A DNA stretch of 10,227 nt from Methanobacteriota archaeon. GTDB lineage: Archaea > Thermoplasmatota > Poseidoniia > MGIII > CG-Epi1. The DNA lies in contig PSPB01000010.1 in the NCBI GenBank assembly GCA_003193815.1, positions 1 to 10,227 of the forward strand, in the 5' to 3' direction. The notes beneath the pieces are model-generated. The model made no database searches. It was given only the letters and a program-made list of their open reading frames with translations, and had not been told where the DNA came from. Of the stretch, positions 6,012-10,227 are shown one piece after another. How positions within the stretch are numbered: position 1 is the stretch's first letter; each line of letters begins with the position of its first letter. The translations under genes and the position numbers were made by a program.

Positions 6012-7052
6012 TTAAAAACGTCTGCCGCCGCGGAATCCGCGCCGGTATCCCCACGGCTCCGCCCCGTCGCGCCGCACCCCGCCCTGCGCCAGCAGCGCCT
6101 TCCAGCGGCCGCGGCAGTCGCACGCGGCCGCTGGCAACGGACCGCCCAGCCGGTGCGCCGTCAGGCCGTCGAGCAGCGCCTGGTCGCACTCGCCGCAGTT
6201 GTGCGCGCCGCGCTGCGTCCCGCCGCCGGTCGGGTCGGAGTAGACGCGCACGCCGCATTCCCGCGTGCGGCGCAGGACCTCGACGACGGACCAGAGCCAC
6301 GGCGCGCTCCATTCGCCCCGCCGGAAGAGCCGCTCGACGACCGTATTTCGCTGGACGTTGACCGGATTCAGCGAGACCTTGTCGACGTGCGGCGCCGCGC
6401 GCTCGATTGACGCGACCGCGTCGTCGATGGCTTGCGCCTCGTTCAGGAACGGCGGCTTCAGCAGCACATACGCCTTGACGCTCGCGCCGGCAGTGTGGGC
6501 GTTCGCGCACGCGCGCGTGAAGCCATCCCACTTCAGCCGCTTGTTGACGCATTTGTCGAGCACCAGCGGCGTTGCCGACTCGAGCCCGATGGCGACTTCG
6601 AGCGCCGGCGCAGCGCCGTAATCCATGTGGCGCGCGTGGACGAACTCGGGCAGTGACTCGACCAGCACTTTCTCGACGCCGGCCGCGTGCATTTCGGCCA
6701 TCGCCTGCGCGGCGAAATCGAGCGGCACCTCGGTCGGGTCCAGGAATGAGCCCGACGTGTAAATCTTGGCGTAGCGCTTCCCCGCCAGGCGCGGTAGCAC
6801 CTGCGCCCACTGCGCCTGCAGCGCCTCGGTCGAGACGCCGCCGGGAACGGTGTCGTTGAAGTAACCGCACATCGCGCACCCTTCGCGAATCGACCAGTAG
6901 CAGCCGCGCGTGCGCAGGATGGCGACCCCCGCCTCGACCTGCTCGCCGTCGAGCACTTCGCGCTCGGTCCAGGTCGCGACCGGCTGGTCGAGCGGATGCG
7001 CCGCCGGTTCCTGCTTGGCGGCGTTGACGAATTCGGCGAACGCGTCAGCCAC
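6012..7052 (-). CDS. raSEA: Archaeosine synthase radical SAM subunit (RaSEA)
   Basis: 346 aa, GTG start, TAA stop. In characterised archaea RaSEA works with ArcS: it cleaves the lysine adduct made by ArcS on preQ0 at tRNA position 15 to release the formamidine of archaeosine. The 4Fe-4S/SAM site is a CX7CX2C motif: Cys51, Cys59 and Cys62 in RGCYWSIREGCAMCGY (49-64). Radical SAM barrel blocks follow: IYTSGSFLD at 97-105, VLVESLPEFV at 129-138, AIGLESA at 154-160 and VKAYVLLKPPFL at 192-203. The C-terminal HNCGECDQ (Cys286, Cys289) and CDC (Cys311, Cys313) look like a Cys4 metal site and match the family. The open frame runs far upstream into arcS, but the perfect GGAGGTG before this GTG and the start of homology fix the start. 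It overlaps the arcS stop by 8 bases. Confidence 0.93.
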   Translation of the reverse strand: MADAFAEFVNAAKQEPAAHPLDQPVATWTEREVLDGEQVEAGVAILRTRGCYWSIREGCAMCGYFNDTVPGGVSTEALQAQWAQVLPRLAGKRYAKIYTSGSFLDPTEVPLDFAAQAMAEMHAAGVEKVLVESLPEFVHARHMDYGAAPALEVAIGLESATPLVLDKCVNKRLKWDGFTRACANAHTAGASVKAYVLLKPPFLNEAQAIDDAVASIERAAPHVDKVSLNPVNVQRNTVVERLFRRGEWSAPWLWSVVEVLRRTRECGVRVYSDPTGGGTQRGAHNCGECDQALLDGLTAHRLGGPLPAAACDCRGRWKALLAQGGVRRDGAEPWGYRRGFRGGRRF

Positions 7053-8613
7053 GGTTCCGCACCTCCACTGCCAGCCCCCGTTCCATCGCGACCATCTCGC
7101 CGGGCGCCATGCGGGCGATCCCGGCCGCGGTGATTTCGCCGCCCTGCTCGACCGCGACCTGCTCGCCATTGCGGAACTCGCCGCGTGTGCCAATGACGCC
7201 GGCGGCGAACAGGTCACCGCGCAGCTGGAATTCGGCCGCCTCGATGACTGGCCCGCCCGCCGCCGCCAGCGCGGCAGCGCCCTGTACCGTAAGCGCGAAG
7301 CCGCCGATGCGCGGCGAGAAATTGGCCAGCCCCTCGAGCCGCAGCCGCGGCCAGCGCCCCTGCACCGCCGCGGCGAGCAGCGGCTCCGCCAGTTCGCCGA
7401 ACTGGACCTGTGCCAGCCCGGCCGCTTCGCCACGCGAGCGGTCGCGGCCGGAGAGCGATGCGACGCCGCGCAGCGCGGTGCGGCACGCGGCGCGCAGCGC
7501 ACCGAGACCGGCGCCGGACGCAGGCCTCTCTGCACCGGTTTCCAGCACCTCCACACCGCGCTCGCGCAGCAGCTCCGCCAGCAGTCCGGAAGCGGAGCCA
7601 GCGTGTACTATTGCTTTTTTATACCTGTCTTCGGGGCGCAGCCGTTCCAGCTGGCGGCCAAACATTGCGTGTTCATTGGCGTCCCAGTGGCCGGTTACGC
7701 CGACGTCGTAATGCGCTGCCGGGTGGAGCATTTCCAGCTCGCGCGGTACCAGTCCCAGCGGACTCGTCACCGACACGACATGCAGCGCCAGCCAGTTGTC
7801 CAGCTCGCGCAACGTGCGGTGGAAACGGCGGTGCGTCGCGCTCCAGTGATACGGCTTGCGCGCCGAGCAGGGTAATAACAGTAGCACCATCCCCGCGGCG
7901 GGCGGCGTGAACCGCTCGAGACTGTGCCGCCATTCGGTGACGGCCGGATGCCCCAGCGAGAGCGCGCCGGCGCGGATTTCGACCGCGCGGCGCGCTCCCA
8001 AGGTCGCGAGCAGCTCGCGCGAGTGGTGCAGCAGCTGTGCCACGCGCGGGTTGTGCAGCGCGGTACGCTCGACCAGCTCGCGCAGTCGCCCCTGCTCGAG
8101 CGCGCTGCGAATCCGCGCCAGCCAGCCCGCGAGCGCCTTGCGGTTGCCCGCAGTGGTTGCCCCGGCGTCGGGAATCCAGTCGCCCTGCTCCAGCCGGTAA
8201 CCGGCCGCGCCGCGCAGTTCGGCCGTTAGCGAGTCGAACAGGTCCACCCCCAGGTATGCGAGCAGCGGCATCTCGGCCGGCTCGACCGCGGGGGTGTAGA
8301 GCAGCCTGCGCCAGCCCGCCTCCTCGCGCGTCGCCCTCAGCGCCGCAAGCAGCTGCCGTGGGTCGTGCGATGCCGCGCCGTCGAGCACCGCGACGTCGTC
8401 GGAGAGCGCCAGGAATGGCGCCTGTGCCGTGTCGCGGCCGAGCGGCTGCGAGGGCAGTGCCAGCTTCCTGCGGCCGAGCTTCAGCGCACCGCCGTCGCCC
8501 AGCGCCTTTTCGGAGAGCAGCTTTGCACCCGCCTCGGCGCCCAGCGCCAGCGGCGTGCGGCGGCCGTGCAGCTCCAGCAGGCGTCCTAGCCCTTCGTGCG
8601 CGAGCGGTTCCAC
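7045..8613 (-). CDS. arcS: Archaeosine synthase ArcS (TgtA2), lysine transferase
   Basis: 522 aa, GTG start, TGA stop. ArcS is a paralogue of archaeal tRNA-guanine transglycosylase that in known systems attaches lysine to the nitrile of preQ0 at tRNA position 15; with RaSEA this gives archaeosine. The N-terminal half is a degenerate TGT-like region (LLYTPAVEPAEMPLLAYLGVDLFDS, about 104-128). The ArcS-specific core is intact: PCSARKPY at 248-255 with SATH at 258-261, TSPLGLVPRELE at 283-294 and HYDVGVTGHWD at 301-311. A PUA RNA-binding domain closes the protein (about 440-520; AGVIGTRGEFRNGEQVAV, then APGEMVAMERGLAVEV). A weak GGTG lies 7 bases before the GTG, 24 bases after the SPFH stop. Very GC-rich except for an AT-rich patch at 7607-7628. 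Its stop overlaps the raSEA start. Confidence 0.94.
   Translation of the reverse strand: MEPLAHEGLGRLLELHGRRTPLALGAEAGAKLLSEKALGDGGALKLGRRKLALPSQPLGRDTAQAPFLALSDDVAVLDGAASHDPRQLLAALRATREEAGWRRLLYTPAVEPAEMPLLAYLGVDLFDSLTAELRGAAGYRLEQGDWIPDAGATTAGNRKALAGWLARIRSALEQGRLRELVERTALHNPRVAQLLHHSRELLATLGARRAVEIRAGALSLGHPAVTEWRHSLERFTPPAAGMVLLLLPCSARKPYHWSATHRRFHRTLRELDNWLALHVVSVTSPLGLVPRELEMLHPAAHYDVGVTGHWDANEHAMFGRQLERLRPEDRYKKAIVHAGSASGLLAELLRERGVEVLETGAERPASGAGLGALRAACRTALRGVASLSGRDRSRGEAAGLAQVQFGELAEPLLAAAVQGRWPRLRLEGLANFSPRIGGFALTVQGAAALAAAGGPVIEAAEFQLRGDLFAAGVIGTRGEFRNGEQVAVEQGGEITAAGIARMAPGEMVAMERGLAVEVRNRG
7060..7066 (-). promoter_or_regulatory. Strong Shine-Dalgarno of raSEA inside arcS
   Basis: GGAGGTG on the minus strand is a full match to the archaeal 16S 3' end. 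It is spaced 7 bases from the GTG at 7052 and encoded by the last sense codons of arcS. It decides the raSEA start and indicates coupled translation of two enzymes that act together. Confidence 0.8.
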
Positions 8614-8637
8614 GCCGCGCCACCCGCCGCGGGGAGA

Positions 8638-9837
8638 TTACTCTTCCGGCAGCTGATCCAGTTCTTTGGGCTTGGCAGTGGAAGCAGCCGTGTGCACCGT
8701 AGCAGCCGTGACTTCGTCTTTGATGGCCTTCATTTCCTTGGCCATCTCCTCGGCCGTTGGAATCGGGCCGAGGATGTCGTCCGCTGAGCCCAGGGCTTTT
8801 TCGACGTCAGCCACCTGCGAGATTTCCTTGTCGGGTGTCGCGCGTGATGCGCCGACATACTCGGCGGCACCTTCCATCAACTTGGTGAGTTCGAAGGGGA
8901 ATAGCAGTTTGGTGGCCGCGCCTTCGCCCAGCTTCTTCAGCGTATCAAGACTCAGTACGGTAAGCGCCTTCGAGTCCAGTGCAGCGGCGCCCATTGAGAT
9001 GATGCGCAGCCCCTGCGCCTCACCCTGCTGCTGCAGGATGTGCGCGGTCCGCTGCCCCTGTGCCTCCAGGATCTGCGCCTGCCGCAGCCCCTCGGCCTCC
9101 AGGATGCGTGATTGCTTGTCGCCCTCGGCGTTCAGGATGGCGGAGCGCTTGTCTCCGTCAGCGCGCAGGATGCTTGCCCGCCGGTTGCGCTCGGCAGCGG
9201 TCTGGTCCTCCATCGCCTGCTTGACGTTGGGCGACGGGTCCACCTCGCGAATCTCGACGTTCTCGACCTTGACGCCCCATTTATCGGTCTCGATGTCGAG
9301 CCGGTCGCGCAGGCCGAGGTTAATCTTGTCGCGGTTCGCGAGCACATGGTCCAGTTCCATGTCACCAATGACCGCCCTGAGCGTGGTCTGTGCCATGGTA
9401 ATGATTGCCTGCCGGTAGCTCGTCACCTCGAGGATAGCGCGCTTCCCGTCAGCGACCCGGAAGTAGATGACCGCGTCGACCATTGTGGGCGAATTGTCTT
9501 TGGTGATGACCTCCTGTCGTGGGACATCCAGTACCTGCGTCCGCAGGTCGACCATGATGACCTGGTCCAGGAACGGAAGCACGAAGTTCCAGCCTGGGTT
9601 GAGTAGGTCATGGTATTTTCCCAGTCGCAGCCTTACGCCAATCTCGTACGCGTTAACCTGCCGGATAACCGCGAACAGGACCACAATGGTCAGCGCGAAC
9701 AGGATGAAGAATGCGAAGATGAGGAATCCCCAGCTACCCTCTCCATCCGAGTCATGACTCTCAGCAGCAGCAAGGGGGAGGGCCAGAAGGGCCATCAGGG
9801 CTGTGCAGGCCGCCACGTACAGTTTCTCTATTTTCAT
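8638..9837 (-). CDS. SPFH/Band 7 (stomatin/HflK-like) membrane protein
   Basis: 399 aa, ATG start with GGAG 6 bases upstream, TAA stop. A signal-like hydrophobic segment (about 6-25, possible cleavage near LAAA/ES) is followed by a short acidic loop and a transmembrane helix at about 36-58. The SPFH domain spans about 60-215: VNAYEIGVRLRLGKY at 61-75, PGWNFVLPFLDQV at 81-93, VPRQEVITKDN at 105-115, then VIYFRV and the IGDMELDHVLANRD block at 157-170. Next come five uninterrupted 11-residue helical repeats (220-274) and an oligomerisation/tail region with LLFPFELTKLM (311-321). Such proteins form large membrane rings or microdomains and often bind NfeD-type partners, whose gene lies 10 bases upstream here. 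The acidic/Thr-Ala-rich tail (about 350-399) is less conserved. A protease-regulating role is inferred from relatives only. GC is lower than in arcS. Confidence 0.94.
   Translation of the reverse strand: MKIEKLYVAACTALMALLALPLAAAESHDSDGEGSWGFLIFAFFILFALTIVVLFAVIRQVNAYEIGVRLRLGKYHDLLNPGWNFVLPFLDQVIMVDLRTQVLDVPRQEVITKDNSPTMVDAVIYFRVADGKRAILEVTSYRQAIITMAQTTLRAVIGDMELDHVLANRDKINLGLRDRLDIETDKWGVKVENVEIREVDPSPNVKQAMEDQTAAERNRRASILRADGDKRSAILNAEGDKQSRILEAEGLRQAQILEAQGQRTAHILQQQGEAQGLRIISMGAAALDSKALTVLSLDTLKKLGEGAATKLLFPFELTKLMEGAAEYVGASRATPDKEISQVADVEKALGSADDILGPIPTAEEMAKEMKAIKDEVTAATVHTAASTAKPKELDQLPEE
9016..9180 (-). repeat. Five tandem 11-residue (33-bp) coding repeats in the SPFH gene
   Basis: The segments beginning at residues 220, 231, 242, 253 and 264 read RASILRADGDK, RSAILNAEGDK, QSRILEAEGLR, QAQILEAQGQR and TAHILQQQGEA, a gap-free series with consensus xAxILxAEGxx. 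Hendecads of this kind build the helical wall of stomatin/HflK cages. DNA identity between units is moderate, so this is a protein-level repeat rather than a recent duplication. Confidence 0.8.
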
Positions 9838-9843
9838 TTCTTT

Positions 9844-9847
9844 CTCC
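9844..9847 (-). promoter_or_regulatory. Ribosome binding site of the SPFH gene
   Basis: GGAG on the minus strand is 6 bases before the ATG at 9837 and directly follows the TAA of the NfeD-like gene, so the two reading frames are tightly linked on one mRNA. Confidence 0.75.
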
Positions 9848-10227
9848 TTATTCAGTTGGTTCCACTACAAGGTGAATCCCGTCAGCGCCGGTGACCCTGA
9901 CCAGACTCCCCTCAGGAATGTCTGTGCTGGAATCGGCACGGAACACCTCGGTTCCGAGCCGGATTTTGCCTTCGATGGTTCCCGCTACGACTGCGCGAGT
10001 AACCTTGCCCTCCTTGCCGATGTGCAACCTCAACGACCCGGTAGGAGGCGTATCGGGCGGCGCCAGCGACTGGTAGAATTGCAGGGTGAAATAGAAGGTT
10101 ACCAACCCCACTCCGAGCACGATTGGCAGCGCCAGCCAGCTGTTGACAATATCGGGCGCGACCAGCAGCAGCAACCCAATTACCAGCAGCACCGTCGCAG
10201 GCACCGCCAGCAGGAAGCCGGGATGGA
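9848..10227 (-). CDS. NfeD-like membrane protein, 5' end beyond the window
   Basis: Partial: the frame is open to the window edge and TAA ends it. A GTG at 10204 would give 118 aa, but the sequence upstream continues in frame as HPGFLLAVPATVLLVIG, which fits the hydrophobic start of NfeD proteins, and no Shine-Dalgarno precedes that GTG. Two hydrophobic segments (about the first 45 visible residues) lead into a C-terminal OB-fold-like domain: GKEGKVTRAVVAGTIEGKIR, then LGTEVFRADSSTDIPEGSLVRV and GIHLVVEP, matching the NfeD C-terminal pattern. NfeD proteins pair with SPFH/stomatin partners, and the SPFH gene follows after 10 bases. Whether this is the short form or the long form with an upstream ClpP-like protease domain cannot be told from this window. 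Confidence 0.82.
   Translation of the reverse strand, partial: HPGFLLAVPATVLLVIGLLLLVAPDIVNSWLALPIVLGVGLVTFYFTLQFYQSLAPPDTPPTGSLRLHIGKEGKVTRAVVAGTIEGKIRLGTEVFRADSSTDIPEGSLVRVTGADGIHLVVEPTE

Noticed and set aside
4925..6361. Plus-strand open frame of 478 codons opposite pth2, DUF1616-like and raSEA
   Set aside because: It is a mirror of well-supported genes, rich in Arg/Ala/Pro/His with no domain, and crosses gene boundaries on the other strand.
7053..7556. N-terminal extension of the raSEA frame
   Set aside because: It overlaps the PUA-domain coding part of arcS, is Arg/Ser-rich shadow sequence, and a perfect Shine-Dalgarno precedes the GTG at 7052.
6910..7875. Plus-strand open frame of 321 codons opposite arcS/raSEA
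   Set aside because: It is antisense to conserved ArcS and RaSEA motifs and has no domain of its own.
8618..8636. Possible small hairpin (CCCG/CGGG) between SPFH and arcS
   Set aside because: A four-base GC stem in GC-rich sequence is easily chance, there is no T-run, and the 24-base gap also has to carry the arcS ribosome site.
1..10227. CRISPR arrays, tRNA/rRNA genes, insertion sequences, phage or toxin-antitoxin genes
   Set aside because: I looked for spaced direct repeats, tRNA-like cloverleaf/CCA ends, terminal inverted repeats and transposase or integrase motifs on both strands and saw none. The window is almost fully occupied by the ten genes listed.

Overview
The window reads as a chromosomal segment of a GC-rich archaeon, most likely euryarchaeal. 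The domain assignment is firm: an archaeal type IV pilin with a class III signal peptide, both late archaeosine-biosynthesis enzymes (ArcS and RaSEA), an S26B-type signal peptidase, a Pth2-type peptidyl-tRNA hydrolase, an archaeal/eukaryotic-type ProRS ending in Tyr, and TATA-box promoters, at least one of which appears to give leaderless transcripts. The lineage is less certain. The pilin N-terminus and general gene style suggest Thermoplasmatota (Marine Group II/III-like plankton), but this is a family-resemblance inference and not proof.

Layout, left to right. 23-601 (minus) is a pilin-like secreted protein with a Ca2+-loop motif and its own strong TATA promoter near 671-680. 728-3937 (minus) is a three-gene unit read leftward from a promoter near 3955-3963: a two-zinc-ribbon protein with a Lys/Arg tail, signal peptidase I, and prolyl-tRNA synthetase. 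3986-4771 (plus) is the only plus-strand gene, a classical short-chain dehydrogenase/reductase, diverging from the zinc-ribbon gene across a very short shared promoter and converging on pth2 with 3 bp between stop codons. 4775-10227 (minus) is a tightly packed six-gene string read leftward: NfeD-like (5' end outside the window), SPFH/stomatin-like, arcS, raSEA, a DUF1616-like membrane protein with a coiled-coil tail, and pth2.

Functional logic. The two best-linked genes are arcS and raSEA: their products act in sequence on preQ0 at position 15 of tRNA to make archaeosine, and the genes overlap by 8 bp with a perfect Shine-Dalgarno (GGAGGTG) buried in the end of arcS. NfeD and SPFH are a classic membrane partner pair. 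Placing these with pth2 and a DUF1616-like protein joins tRNA modification, peptidyl-tRNA recycling and membrane-scaffold functions in one apparent transcript. The zinc-ribbon/SPase/ProRS unit similarly mixes translation and secretion.

Composition is uneven. Sampled 60-base lines are about 47-58% GC in the pilin and SPFH genes and about 72% in proS, and the arcS/raSEA part looks similarly GC-rich. Two AT-rich islands lie inside GC-rich coding sequence (a perfect 8-bp inverted repeat in proS and a TATA-like patch in arcS). I see no rRNA, tRNA, CRISPR array, insertion sequence or phage gene, and no stretch above 130 bases without a gene. I found no convincing novel multi-gene system. The findings are mainly unusual gene linkage, domain combinations and embedded signals.
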